NCBI RefSeq assembly: GCF_012940005.1
Contig: NZ_SPMX01000043.1
Span: forward strand, 1 to 62,725
Reading direction: 5' to 3'
DNA from: Candidatus Accumulibacter contiguus
GTDB lineage: Bacteria > Pseudomonadota > Gammaproteobacteria > Burkholderiales > Rhodocyclaceae
Length of the DNA: 62,725 bases
Below are positions 44,169 through 54,500 of the stretch, in pieces. Position numbers and translations under genes: made by a program. The notes under the pieces are model-generated. The model did no database searches. It had not been told where the DNA came from and was given only the letters and a program-made list of their open reading frames with translations. Within the stretch, counting starts at the first letter, position 1; each line of letters opens with the position of its first letter.

Positions 44169-44921
44169 ATGAACGACGGACAGTTGCTGCGCTACAGCCG
44201 ACACATCCTGCTGGAAGAAATCGGTGTCGAAGGGCAGCAACGGATACTCGAAGCGAAGGTGCTGATCGTCGGCGCCGGCGGCCTGGGCTCGCCGGCCGCA
44301 CTCTATCTCGCGGCTGCCGGCGTTGGACGAATCACCCTCGCCGACGGGGATACGGTGGACCTCACCAACCTGCAGCGCCAGATTCTCCACACGCAGGAGC
44401 GCATCGGCCAGCCGAAAGCCCTGTCCGGGCAGGCCGCACTACGTGGAGTCAATCCCGAGGTGGTGGTCGAAGCGATCACCACCCGCCTGGCTGGCGCAGC
44501 ACTGCAGGCCTTGATCGCCGATGCGGACGTGGTTCTCGATTGCTGCGACAACTTTGCCACCCGACACGCGGTTAACCGGGCCTGCGTCAGGCACCGTACG
44601 GCACTGGTTTCCGGCGCAGCGATCCGCTTTGCCGGACAGCTCGCGGTATTCGATAGCAGTCGCGATCACACTCCCTGTTACCACTGTCTGTTTCCCGAAG
44701 CCGATGCGGTCGAAGAGGAACGCTGCGCGGTGATGGGGGTATTCGCACCGCTCACCGGCATCATCGGCACGATGCAGGCAGCCGAAGCCCTCAAGCTGAT
44801 CACCGGATGCGGCGAGGTGGTGCTTGGCCGTCTCTGGTTACTCGATGGGCTGTCGATGGAATGGCGCAGCATCAAGTTCGGACGGGACCCGGAGTGTCCG
44901 GTATGCGCCGGGCTCAACTGA
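44169..44921 (+). CDS. MoeB/ThiF/HesA-type E1-like adenylyltransferase
   Basis: A 250-aa ubiquitin-activating-like enzyme. It has the ATP-binding GAGGLGSPAALYLAAAGVG (about 37-56), adenylation residues in DGDTVDLTNLQRQILH, and two Zn-binding Cys pairs, PCYHCLF and CPVCAGLN. The catalytic-loop region is PEADAVEEERCAVMGVFAPL. It adenylates the C-terminal Gly of a sulfur-carrier protein (MoaD, ThiS or similar) for molybdopterin or thiazole synthesis; which partner is used cannot be told here, as no carrier gene is nearby. It is the last gene of the envC operon. Its end overlaps the end of ribD by 8 bases on the opposite strand. Confidence 0.85.
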   Translation: MNDGQLLRYSRHILLEEIGVEGQQRILEAKVLIVGAGGLGSPAALYLAAAGVGRITLADGDTVDLTNLQRQILHTQERIGQPKALSGQAALRGVNPEVVVEAITTRLAGAALQALIADADVVLDCCDNFATRHAVNRACVRHRTALVSGAAIRFAGQLAVFDSSRDHTPCYHCLFPEADAVEEERCAVMGVFAPLTGIIGTMQAAEALKLITGCGEVVLGRLWLLDGLSMEWRSIKFGRDPECPVCAGLN

Positions 44922-46023
44922 AGCGGGCGAGCAGACGCAGGTCGGGACCCAGCGAACGGACGTCGCGAATCGCCAGCATGTGCCGGGCAGCCAGCGATTC
45001 CAGCGCCGGCAGGTCGAACATGCCGCGCGCCGCATCACCGATCAGACAGGGAGCGAGATAGAGCAGCAGTTCATCGACCAGAGCTGCGCGCAGCAGCGAA
45101 CCACTGAGTCCGAAACCGGCCTCGGCATGCACTTCGTTGATGCCACGCCGGGCGAGTTCGTTGAGCAGGGCCGGCAGATCCACCTGTCCAGCGGGCCCGG
45201 GCAGAAGCACGACTTCGGCGCCGCGCTGCCGCAGAGCAGCGATCCTGGCGCGGGCATCGACAGCGGCGGCGACCAGCACCGTGCCATCGTCGAGCACTCT
45301 GGCGTCGAGCGGCAGTTCGAGGCGGCTGTCTACGACCACCTTCAAGGGCTGACGCAATTCTCCGGACAGGTCTTCCACAGCACGCACATTGAGTTGCGGA
45401 TTATCGTGGCGAACCGTGCCGATGCCGGTCAGGATCGCACAGGCACGCGCTCGCCAGCGATGGCCATCCTGCCGTGCCGCCGGGCCGGTCAGCCACTGGC
45501 TGGCACCATTCTGCAGCGCCGTCTTGCCATCGAGGCTAGCCGCCAGCTTCAGCCGCAGCCATGGCCGGGAACGAGTCATGCGTGCGACGAAGCCGATATT
45601 GATTTCGTGCGCCTCGGCAGCCAGCAAGCCACACTCGGCCAGCAGTCCGGCCGCGCGCAGGCTGGCCAGCCCCTGCCCGGCGACCAGTGGATTGGGATCC
45701 TGCATCGCGGCGACCACCCTTGTCACCCCGGCGGCCAGCAGCGCTGCGGCGCAGGGAGGCGTTCGGCCATGGTGACTGCAGGGTTCGAGGGTGACATACA
45801 CGGTAGCCCCACGCGCTTTCTCGCCAGCGGCCTGCAAGGCGTGAACTTCGGCATGCTCCGCCCCGGCACGCACATGCCAGCCTTCACCGACGACCTGTCC
45901 GGCGTTGACGATGACACAGCCGACGCGCGGATTGGGCGTCGTGGTGTACAGGCCGCGCTCGGCAAGGCGAAGCGCAAGCGCCATGAATTGGTGATCCGCC
46001 GCGCTGAACGCCGGCGCCATCAA
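44914..46023 (-). CDS. ribD: Bifunctional pyrimidine deaminase/reductase of riboflavin synthesis
   Basis: A 369-aa RibD. The N-terminal deaminase has zinc ligands in HAEVHAL and [11 protein letters not shown], plus the [10 protein letters not shown] motif. The C-terminal reductase (about 150-369) has [20 protein letters not shown] and [12 protein letters not shown] for substrate and NADPH binding. It converts the GTP-cyclohydrolase product to the ribitylamino-uracil precursor. Its start overlaps the nrdR stop, and the order glyA-nrdR-ribD is common in betaproteobacteria, so the three form an operon. Two adjacent ATGs (46023 and 46020) are possible. Confidence 0.93.
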   Translation of the reverse strand: MMAPAFSAADHQFMALALRLAERGLYTTTPNPRVGCVIVNAGQVVGEGWHVRAGAEHAEVHALQAAGEKARGATVYVTLEPCSHHGRTPPCAAALLAAGVTRVVAAMQDPNPLVAGQGLASLRAAGLLAECGLLAAEAHEINIGFVARMTRSRPWLRLKLAASLDGKTALQNGASQWLTGPAARQDGHRWRARACAILTGIGTVRHDNPQLNVRAVEDLSGELRQPLKVVVDSRLELPLDARVLDDGTVLVAAAVDARARIAALRQRGAEVVLLPGPAGQVDLPALLNELARRGINEVHAEAGFGLSGSLLRAALVDELLLYLAPCLIGDAARGMFDLPALESLAARHMLAIRDVRSLGPDLRLLARFS

Positions 46024-46502
46024 CGGCCGAGTGGCTGCGTAGGATGCGGCACTTCTGGGGAAACTTCGCGAATGACCTTGGAGAACTCGTCTACGTCCTC
46101 GAAATTCCGATACACCGAAGCGAAGCGGACGTAAGCCACCTTGTCGAGTTTCTTCAACTCGCGCATGACCATTTCACCCAGCTTCTCCGAAGCCAGTTCG
46201 CGCTCGCCCAGCGCCAGCAGTTTTTCCTCGATACGGGCAATCGCCGCCTCGACGGCCTCGACGCTGACCGGTCGCTTGCGCAGCGCCAGCCAGAGACTGG
46301 CGGCAAGTTTTTCGCGGTCGAAATCGACCCGCGAGCCGTTCTTCTTGATGACTTGCGGGAGGCGCAAGCCAGCCCGCTCATAAGTCGTGAAGCGCTTGTC
46401 GCAGGTCAGACAGCGTCGCCGCCGCCGCACGATGTCGCCGTCGTCGTTGATGCGGGTGTCGGCGACGGCGGTTTCGTCAGCGCCGCAGAACGGGCATTTC
46501 AT
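46020..46502 (-). CDS. nrdR: Ribonucleotide reductase regulator NrdR
   Basis: A 160-aa repressor of ribonucleotide reductase genes. It has an N-terminal zinc ribbon ([13 protein letters not shown], then [20 protein letters not shown]) and an ATP-cone domain ([20 protein letters not shown]) that senses dATP/ATP. The C-terminal helices end [20 protein letters not shown]. The ATG at 46502 gives the invariant MKCPFC start and overlaps the glyA stop by 4 bases. Confidence 0.95.
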   Translation of the reverse strand: MKCPFCGADETAVADTRINDDGDIVRRRRRCLTCDKRFTTYERAGLRLPQVIKKNGSRVDFDREKLAASLWLALRKRPVSVEAVEAAIARIEEKLLALGERELASEKLGEMVMRELKKLDKVAYVRFASVYRNFEDVDEFSKVIREVSPEVPHPTQPLGR

Positions 46503-47758
46503 CTCGCCGAGCCGCCATAGACCGGGAATTTCCGGCACAGCTTCGAGACATCGGCGCGCACTCGCGCCAGCACATCGGCGTCGGTGGGCGCATCGAGCAC
46601 ATCGGCGATCAGGTGGGCAACCTGCTCGGATTCGATCTCGGTGAAACCGCGCGTGGTCATCGCCGGCGAACCGAGGCGGATACCCGAAGTCACGAAGGGC
46701 TTCTGCGGATCGTTCGGGATGGCATTCTTGTTGACCGTCATGTGTGCGGCGCCGAGCAGCGCCTCGGCATCCTTGCCGGTAATGTTCTTGGCGCGCAGAT
46801 CGACCAGGAAGACGTGCGATTCGGTGCGACCCGAGACGATGCGCAGTCCCCGTTCATCTGCCAACACCCTTGACAGTACGCGGGCGTTGGCGACCACCTG
46901 CTCCTGGTAATCACGGAAAGCAGGCGTCAGGGCCTCCTTGAAGGCCACCGCCTTGGCCGCGATCACATGCATCAGGGGGCCGCCCTGCAGACCGGGGAAA
47001 ATCGCCGAATTGATCGCTTTTTCGTGCTCGGCCTTCATCAGGATGACGCCGCCGCGCGGGCCGCGCAGCGTCTTGTGCGTCGTCGAGGTAACGACATCAG
47101 CATAGGGTACCGGGTTGGGATAGCAACCGGCAGCGATCAGGCCTGCGTAGTGCGCCATGTCGACCATGAAAATCGCGCCGATTTCCTTGGCAACCTTGGC
47201 AAAACGCTCGAAGTCGATATGCAGCGAGTATGCCGACGCACCGGCGATCAGGATGCGCGGCTTGTGCTCGCGCGCCAGCGCTTCCATCTGCGCGTAGTCG
47301 ATCGCTTCGTTCCGGTCGAGACCATAGGCCACGACCCTGAACCACTTGCCGGACATATTGAGCGGCATGCCGTGTGTGAGATGGCCACCTTCGGCAAGAC
47401 TCATTCCCATGATGGTGTCGCCCGGTTTGGCAAAAGCCATCAGCACTGCCTGATTGGCCTGCGACCCGGAATTGGGCTGAACGTTGGCGGCTTCGGCAGC
47501 AAACAGTTTCTTGAGGCGGTCGATAGCCAGTTGCTCGGCGACGTCGACATGTTCACAGCCGCCGTAATAGCGCTTGCCGGGATAACCTTCGGCATACTTG
47601 TTGGTCAGTTGCGAACCCTGCGCGGCCATCACCGCGCGGCTCACATAGTTCTCGGAGGCGATCAGCTCGATATGCTCTTCCTGACGCCGATTTTCGTTCT
47701 CGATGACCTTCCAGATCTCGGGATCCACTTTCGCCAGGGTGTCTTTATCGGAAAACAT
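46499..47758 (-). CDS. glyA: Serine hydroxymethyltransferase
   Basis: A 419-aa PLP enzyme converting serine and tetrahydrofolate to glycine and methylene-THF. Conserved stretches are [39 protein letters not shown] and the PLP-lysine motif [15 protein letters not shown]. The C-terminal [18 protein letters not shown] is also typical. The ATG at 47758 matches the family N-terminus. It is first in the glyA-nrdR-ribD operon; the upstream 155 bp holds no gene. Confidence 0.96.
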   Translation of the reverse strand: MFSDKDTLAKVDPEIWKVIENENRRQEEHIELIASENYVSRAVMAAQGSQLTNKYAEGYPGKRYYGGCEHVDVAEQLAIDRLKKLFAAEAANVQPNSGSQANQAVLMAFAKPGDTIMGMSLAEGGHLTHGMPLNMSGKWFRVVAYGLDRNEAIDYAQMEALAREHKPRILIAGASAYSLHIDFERFAKVAKEIGAIFMVDMAHYAGLIAAGCYPNPVPYADVVTSTTHKTLRGPRGGVILMKAEHEKAINSAIFPGLQGGPLMHVIAAKAVAFKEALTPAFRDYQEQVVANARVLSRVLADERGLRIVSGRTESHVFLVDLRAKNITGKDAEALLGAAHMTVNKNAIPNDPQKPFVTSGIRLGSPAMTTRGFTEIESEQVAHLIADVLDAPTDADVLARVRADVSKLCRKFPVYGGSAR

Positions 47759-47913
47759 GATGCGCCTCTCAAGCCTTGAAAAGGCCCGAATTGTAGCACG
47801 CGTGGCGGTTCCCGGATTTGGCAGCCGGGAAGCCCTCAATAAGCAGCAGGTTTTTGCCAGGCTGCTGGTTTACCAGCGGGAGCGGCATTACCGTTCAACC
47901 AGAGCATGCCTGC

Positions 47914-48945
47914 CTACGGCTGGCTCGCATTGACGGCAGCCGCCTCAGCGCAGGTTTCGCTGACCGGGGTGACGGTGACGGCAACGTCGAGTTCGTGCGC
48001 GTCACCACCGAGAATGACGCCGCGCAGCGGGGAGACGTCGGAAAAATCGCGCCCCCAGGCGAGCGTGATGTGCTGCGTGTCGGGCAACAGGTTGTTGGTC
48101 GGATCGAAGTCCACCCAGCGCCCGCCTTCGAGTCCCGGGCAATACACCGAAACCCAGGCGTGCGAAGCGTCGGCGCCGACCATGCGCGGCTTCCCTGGTG
48201 GCGGATGGGTGAGCAGGTAGCCGCTGACGTAACGCGCGGCGAGGCCCTGCGAACGCAGGCAGGACAGCATCAGGTGCGCGAAGTCCTGACAAACGCCACG
48301 CTTTTCGGCCAGCACCTCGAGAACCGGGGTAGCGACGGTCGTTGCCTCGGGGTCGAACTCGAACTCGTTGTAGATGCGGCTCATCAGCGCCTGCACCGCT
48401 TCCAGTACCGGCCGGCCAGGGGTGAAGCAGGGTCTGGCATAAGCGGCAAACTCGCGCTTGACGCGCACATAGGGCGATTCGAACTGGAAACAGCTGGCGT
48501 CGAGCAGGACGGGACGAGAACCGTAGGCAAGTGCGTCTCGCACCGTTTCCCACGCCGGCGAAGCGCGCAGGTAGCGGGGTGATGATGCTGGTTGCGGCGG
48601 CCTGGCTTCGCCAGCATTCGTGGTCGCGCCGCCCATCAGGACAGTGAGTGCGTCAACCGGCAAGTGCGGCAATACCTCGATGGTGCTCTCGGCGCGGACG
48701 CTGAGGCTGTCGTGCGGAAATTCGATCGTCAGCTCCCGCACCGGATTGCCGAAGCAATCATGGCGCTCACGCGCAGTGGTTACTTCCGGAGCCACGCTGA
48801 TCTGATGCGCCAGACAGCGCTGCCAGGCACATTCGCGCGGCGTCAGATGCAGGAGCTGGCGCGACAGCGACACCGGGCTGTCGTAGCTGTAGATCGTCTC
48901 GTGAACAATGTGATAGCGGGCGGCGCTCGGGTTCACGGCGATCAC
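47914..48945 (-). CDS. Transglutaminase-like cysteine peptidase of the ATP-grasp/alpha-E system
   Basis: A 343-aa protein. The N-terminal Bact_transglu_N domain (YHIVHETIYSYDSPVSLSRQ, LLHLTPRECAWQRC) is followed by a transglutaminase core. Its Cys is in AEKRGVCQDFAHLMLSCLRS, His in DASHAWVSVYCPG and Asp in WVDFDPTNN. These proteins are genomically tied to circularly permuted ATP-grasp/alpha-E ligases and are predicted to cleave or transfer the same amide bonds. The start is a GTG overlapping the ATP-grasp stop (GTGA), so translation is coupled. It is the last gene of the three-gene minus-strand locus. Confidence 0.82.
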   Translation of the reverse strand: MIAVNPSAARYHIVHETIYSYDSPVSLSRQLLHLTPRECAWQRCLAHQISVAPEVTTARERHDCFGNPVRELTIEFPHDSLSVRAESTIEVLPHLPVDALTVLMGGATTNAGEARPPQPASSPRYLRASPAWETVRDALAYGSRPVLLDASCFQFESPYVRVKREFAAYARPCFTPGRPVLEAVQALMSRIYNEFEFDPEATTVATPVLEVLAEKRGVCQDFAHLMLSCLRSQGLAARYVSGYLLTHPPPGKPRMVGADASHAWVSVYCPGLEGGRWVDFDPTNNLLPDTQHITLAWGRDFSDVSPLRGVILGGDAHELDVAVTVTPVSETCAEAAAVNASQP

Positions 48946-51503
48946 GAGGTGAGGGTGGGCCGACTGACGTCGCTGACATGACTGAAATAGCGCATCGCCA
49001 GGCGGTCCGAAAGCGTTGCCGCGGCGAGTGAAACCTCGCCGAGGATCGCTGCCAGCGCGAGGCAGGGATCGCAGGCACGACACTCGCTGAAGCTCTGCCC
49101 CTCGAAACGCCCGAGGTCGAAGCCTTGCAGGCGCGCCAGCTCTTGGCGCAGGGCCTGGTCACGCGGACCGCCGAGCAGGCGCGTCAGGTTGTCGAGGTAA
49201 CGGACGAGGATTTGCAATTGGAAGGCCACCGAATGCGGGTTGCCTTCGTCGAAGACGATCAGGTCGAGCGTCGGCAGGACCTGTGGCTGGGTCATGTAGC
49301 GCGAACGGTAGGTGATGATGCTGTCGGTCAGTTCGAGCAGCCATTCCAGGCTGCCGGCAGCACGTGTCGAGTCCAGGAGCAGGAACTGCGCGACGGTGTT
49401 GGCGAGGAAAACGAGTCTTTCGATCCGCCTGCCGATGATCAGAAAACGCCAGCCGTCGTCACGGGTCATGTTGTCCATCGCAAAACCGGCCAGCGAGGAG
49501 GAAACGAGCAGAACCTGGTCGAGGAAGGCGAGCACCTCGCTGAGCTCGGGTTGGCCGACTTCGGCCACGGTCTTGGCGTAGCGTTGCAACTGTTGTTGCA
49601 GACGATTGATCGCATGCCAGTTGTCGAGCGAGAAACGCTCGCGTACCTGCGTGGCGACCCACAGCAGGCGGCGAATGTCGCCCGCGAGGCCCTCGCCCGA
49701 TTCCTTGCCACAAACTGCGGCAAGCAGTTGCGCTTCGAGTGACAGCTCGGGCGCTGGCGGGCCGATCTTTGTAGGACTGCCCGTCTCGGCTTCGCTGACG
49801 GCCGGCAACAACTGCAGGGCACGGCAGAGGTCGAAAGCCGAGGTCAGTGCCGGCAGAATGTCGGCGCCGGTATCCACCAGACGTGACAGCGCGACGCGCA
49901 GGAGGCGCGAGGTCTTGTCGGTTCGTTCGGCGTAACGGCCGAACCAGTACAGGTTCTCGACCACTCGCGACGACAGGTTGCGACCGCCGCGCACCAGGTC
50001 GGCTTTGCCGACCGAGTGCTTGAGCAGGCTGAAGGTATTGACCGCCTGGTCGGTCAATACCCAGGTGTCCTTGCTCGAGCCGCCGCGCTGCATCGAGATG
50101 ACCCGCGCATTGGAAGCCGCAGAGACGCGCGTCAGGCCACCCGGCATCACCACGTAGCCGCTCGGGGTGGCGGCGACAAAGACGCGCAGGCCCACACCGC
50201 GCGGCAGCAGATGACGGTCATGGCGGGTACTCCAGGTCGGCGCCTCGGAAAAATTGACCAGTTCCTGGGCGACATAGGCCTGTGGCCGCGTCTTCAGGCG
50301 GGCGATCATTTCTTCGCGCGGGCTGCCGATCAGTTCGTTACCAAAGACCGGATCGAAACGCTGTGAGGGATACGAGCCCTTGATCACCAGTTTGTCGAGG
50401 TGCTCGATGGTGAACTCGAGCGCCGCCTGCTCGCCGCACCACCAGGTGGCTACGGAAGGCATTGCCAGCGGCTCACCGAGCAGCTTTTCGCAGGCGCCGG
50501 GCAGAAATCCCGGCAGTGCCGCGGATTCGAGCAGGCCGCTGCCAAGGGCATTGGCGACCAGCACCTTGCCGGCACGCACGGCCTGCAAGAGTCCCGGCAC
50601 GCCGAGTGCCGAATTGCCGCGCAGTTCGAGTGGATCGCAGTAGTCATCGTCAAGCCGGCGCAGAATCGCATGCACGCGGCGCAGGCCACTGAGCGTGCGC
50701 ATGTAGACGCAGTCACCGCGCACCGTCAGATCATGTCCCTCGACCAGCGGGAAACCGAGATAGCGCGCCAGATAGGCGTGTTCAAAGTAGGTTTCGTTGT
50801 AGGGCCCCGGGGTCAGGAGAACGATCAGCGGCGCCTCGCTGGCCGGCGCTGCCCAGTAGGCGAGACTGTCCTGGAGTTGGCGGAAGAAGGAAGCGAGATG
50901 CTGGACATGCAGGTCGCGGAACTGTTCGGGAAAGACGCGGCCAATGATGGTCCGGTTTTCGAGCGCGTAACCCGCACCCGAAGGCGCCTGCGTGCGGTCG
51001 GCGATTACCCACCAGCGGCCGTCAGGCGAACGTGCGAGGTCAACGGCGCAAAGATGCAGGTAGATATCACCAGCCGGTCTGACCCCCTGGCATGGCCAGA
51101 GAAAATTGTTGTGGCCAAAGACCAGTGCCGGCGGCAGGCTGCCGTTCTTCAGCAACTCCTGCGGACCATACAGATCCTTGAGCACGGCGTTGAGCAGGCG
51201 CGCGCGCTGCGTCACGGCGCTGGTCAGTTCCTGCCACTCGCCGGTTGACAGGATCAACGGCAAAGGATCGAGCTCCCATGGCCGATCGGCGCCCTTCAGG
51301 TCGGCATAGACATTATAGGTGACGCCATTTTCGAGAATGCGCCGGCGTACGTAATCGACCCGGTGGCGCATCTGCTCGGGTGTTGCCGCATCGAGGTGGG
51401 CAAGGAACGGTTGCCACGCCGGGCGAACACTACCGTCCTCGGCGAGCATTTCGTCGAAACGGTCGGTTTTCTTCTGGTAACTGGAAAGCAGGGATTGCGG
51501 CAT
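48942..51503 (-). CDS. Circularly permuted ATP-grasp ligase fused to alpha-E domain
   Basis: An 853-aa fusion. Residues 1-480 are a circularly permuted ATP-grasp type 2 domain: SGAGYALENRTIIGRVFPEQ, VLLTPGPYNETYFEHAYLAR, GDCVYMRTLSGLRRVHAILR, ELRGNSALGVPGLLQAVRAG and SMQRGGSSKDTWVLTD. The rest, from about 505 (LSSRVVENLYWFGRYAERTD), is an all-helical alpha-E domain. Such pairs are predicted to make amide or peptide bonds on an unknown substrate. In the second locus (59929-62304) the same domains are separate genes. The ATG at 51503 follows directly on a terminator T-tract, without an obvious Shine-Dalgarno. Confidence 0.85.
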   Translation of the reverse strand: MPQSLLSSYQKKTDRFDEMLAEDGSVRPAWQPFLAHLDAATPEQMRHRVDYVRRRILENGVTYNVYADLKGADRPWELDPLPLILSTGEWQELTSAVTQRARLLNAVLKDLYGPQELLKNGSLPPALVFGHNNFLWPCQGVRPAGDIYLHLCAVDLARSPDGRWWVIADRTQAPSGAGYALENRTIIGRVFPEQFRDLHVQHLASFFRQLQDSLAYWAAPASEAPLIVLLTPGPYNETYFEHAYLARYLGFPLVEGHDLTVRGDCVYMRTLSGLRRVHAILRRLDDDYCDPLELRGNSALGVPGLLQAVRAGKVLVANALGSGLLESAALPGFLPGACEKLLGEPLAMPSVATWWCGEQAALEFTIEHLDKLVIKGSYPSQRFDPVFGNELIGSPREEMIARLKTRPQAYVAQELVNFSEAPTWSTRHDRHLLPRGVGLRVFVAATPSGYVVMPGGLTRVSAASNARVISMQRGGSSKDTWVLTDQAVNTFSLLKHSVGKADLVRGGRNLSSRVVENLYWFGRYAERTDKTSRLLRVALSRLVDTGADILPALTSAFDLCRALQLLPAVSEAETGSPTKIGPPAPELSLEAQLLAAVCGKESGEGLAGDIRRLLWVATQVRERFSLDNWHAINRLQQQLQRYAKTVAEVGQPELSEVLAFLDQVLLVSSSLAGFAMDNMTRDDGWRFLIIGRRIERLVFLANTVAQFLLLDSTRAAGSLEWLLELTDSIITYRSRYMTQPQVLPTLDLIVFDEGNPHSVAFQLQILVRYLDNLTRLLGGPRDQALRQELARLQGFDLGRFEGQSFSECRACDPCLALAAILGEVSLAAATLSDRLAMRYFSHVSDVSRPTLTS

Positions 51504-51535
51504 GAAAAAAAGCGCAGGAGTGCTTGCTCCTGCGC
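51504..51535 (-). terminator. Intrinsic terminator between the DUF2126 and ATP-grasp genes
   Basis: On the minus strand a 9-bp stem (gcgcaggag / ctcctgcgc) with a 6-base loop is followed by seven U, ending one base before the ATG of the 853-aa gene. It begins 9 bases after the DUF2126 stop. It can limit read-through into the rest of the operon or, with the start codon just after the U-run, act as an attenuator. Confidence 0.8.
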
Positions 51536-51544
51536 CGAGTAGTT

Positions 51545-54500
51545 TCAGGATCGCCGCAAGTCTAACGTAAACGGGAAGCCGGTATTGATTGGTGCGGGCT
51601 GTATATCGATTTCACCAGGCGTGTGGCCAAATGGCGTGAAGCGCGCCAGACGGCGACCTTCCGCCTCGTTGGCGTTGACCGGGTAGCGGTCGGGGTTGCG
51701 TCCACCGGGGTGTTCGACGTGATACTGGCAACCCCCGAGCGAGCGCTTCATCCAGGTATCGACGAGGTCGAAAACCAGTGGCGCGTGCACACCAATCGTC
51801 GGATGCAGCGCCGATGGCGGATGCCAGGCCCGGTAACGCACGCCGGCCACAAACTCACCCGGCTTGCCGGTCGAGCGCATCGGCAAGGCGCGGCCGTTGC
51901 AGCCGATCACATAACGATCACTGGCCATGCCGGTCACCTTGAGCTGCACCCGTTCCAGCGAGGAGTCGACGTAGCGCACGGTGGCACCGACTGCCCCCTG
52001 CTCGCCCATCACATGCCAGGGTTCGAGGGCATGCCGCAGTTCCAGCTCGATGCCCAGCGCCGTGATGCGGCCGTGCAACGGAAAACGGAACTCGAAATGC
52101 GGCGCAAACCACGCGCTTTCAAGTGCATAACCGGCGCCGCGCAATTCACTGAGCACGTCTTCGAAATCCTGTTGCACGAAGTGCGGCAGCATGAAGCGGT
52201 CGTGCAGTTCGGTTCCCCAGCGCACCAGGCGCTCCGGCGCGTAGGGGGTACGCCAGAAGCGGGCGATCAGCGCCCGCAGCAGTAGCTGCTGGGCCAGCGA
52301 CATGCGCGCGTGCGGTGGCATTTCGAAAGCGCGCATTTCCAGCAGACCGAGGCGACCGGTGGGGCCATCGGGAGAGTACAGCTTGTCGATGCAGAACTCC
52401 GCGCGGTGCGTATTGCCCGTCGAGTCGATCAACAGATTGCGCAGCACGCGGTCGATGATCCAGGGGGCGATGCACTCCGCCCCTTCGGCAGTCGGTTGCG
52501 GGAACTGGCTGAAGGCGATCTCCAGTTCATAGACCGAATCGTTGCGCGCCTCGTCGACTCGCGGCGACTGACTGGTCGGGCCGATGAACAGGCCCGAGAA
52601 AAGATAGGACAGCGATGGGTGGTTATGCCAGTAACTGATCAGGCTGCGCAACAGGTCCGGGCGGCGCAGGAAAGGCGAGTCGAGGACGCTGGCACCACCG
52701 AAGACGAAGTGGTTGCCACCGCCGGTGCCGGTGTGGCGACCGTCGAGCATGAACTTTTCCGTACAGAGACGCGACAGATGCGCAGCTTCATAGAGATGTG
52801 TCGTCCTTTCGACGAGTTCATCCCAGTTTGCTGACGGCTGAATGTTGACTTCGATCACCCCGGGATCGGGCGTCACCCGGAAGTTGGTCAGGCGCGGATC
52901 CGACGGCGGCTCGTACCCTTCGACGATGACCGGTGTGGCCAGTGCCGCGGCCGTGGCCTCGACCGCGGTCACCAGTTCGAGGTAGTCATCGAGCGTCTCG
53001 GTCGGCGGCATGAAGATATACAACACGCCATTGCGTGCCTGCGTCGACAAGGAGGTGCGCGTGACCAATGCCGGCGACAGGCTTCCTGGCTCGCCAGCAT
53101 CCCCGGCAGCATGCGCCAGCGACTCGGCGGCACGGTCGAGCGCCTGCTCGGAAAAGTGTTCGCTGGTGACCGCGGCGGCTTCGGCGCTCAGGCTCTCACT
53201 GTGGCTGACCGCATAGCGTGCCTGCATATCTGCATGGTCGGGTAGCGGTGAAAAGCGTTGCGTAGGATCGGGAGAATGAATGTACGGATAGTCGGATTTG
53301 GCCACCCAGGGTTGCGAGTCCAGCGGCAGGCGGTAGCCGATTGGCGAATCGCCCGGCACCAGATAGCAACGACCCGCGCGCAGGAACCATGGCCCGCTTT
53401 GCCAGCCACCCTGCGGCCGGCGCTTGAGCGGCAGGACATAGCCGACCACCTTGTCGAGCCCCTGACGAAAAACCTTCGCCAGACGGTCGCGTTCAATCGG
53501 GTCGTCGAGGCGGGCATTGAAGGGATCGACGTTGACCGGCAGGCGATGTTCGCGCCAGAGGTAATAGTACACATCTTCGAAGGCCGGGAATACATGCTTC
53601 GGGTCGAGCGTTAGCAACTCGGCGAGTTTGATCAGGAAGCGCCCGGCAAGAACTTCGTCGGCACCGTAGTCGCGGGTTTCGTCGGCATACAGCGCCGGAT
53701 TGTTCCACACCGGCTGGCCATCACGCCGCCAGAAGCAGTTCAGCGACCAGCGCGGCAACTGTTCGCCAGGATACCATTTGCCTTGCCCGAAATGCTGCAA
53801 ACCCTGCGGCGCGTACCGCGCACGCAGGCGCTGAAAGATTTCCGCGGCGCGCAGGCGTTTGGTCGGCCCGAGCGCGTCGATGTTCCATTCGGCGCCGTCG
53901 TGGTCGTCAATCGAGACGAAAGTCGGTTCGCCGCCCATCGTCAGGCGCACGTCGGCACTGACCAGATCCGCGTCGATCTGATGGCCGAGCGCTTCGATCG
54001 CCGACCATTGTGCTTCGTCATAGGGCTTGGTGACCCTGGGCGCTTCCCAGACGCGCTCGATTTTCATGTGGTGCTCGAACTCGCATTCACAGGCCTCGGT
54101 GAAGCCCGTGATCGGTGCCGCCGAAGACGGTTGCGGCGAACACGCCAGCGGAATGTGCCCTTCCCCGGCGAACAGGCCCGAGGTCGGATCGAGGCCGATC
54201 CAGCCGGCGCCCGGCAGGTACACCTCGCACCAGGCGTGCAGGTCGGTGAAGTCATGGTCGGTTCCCGATGGACCATCCAGCGATTTGACGTCGGGCACCA
54301 GCTGAATCAGGTAACCCGAAACGAAGCGCGCCGCCAGGCCGAGATGGCGCAGCACCTGCACCAGTAACCAGGCGGAGTCACGGCAAGAGCCACGCGCCAG
54401 TTCGAGGGTTTCCTCGGGCGTCTGCACGCCGGGCTCGAGACGGATGACGTAACCCACTGCTCGCTGCACCTGCCGGTTCAGGTCGACCAGAAAATCGACG

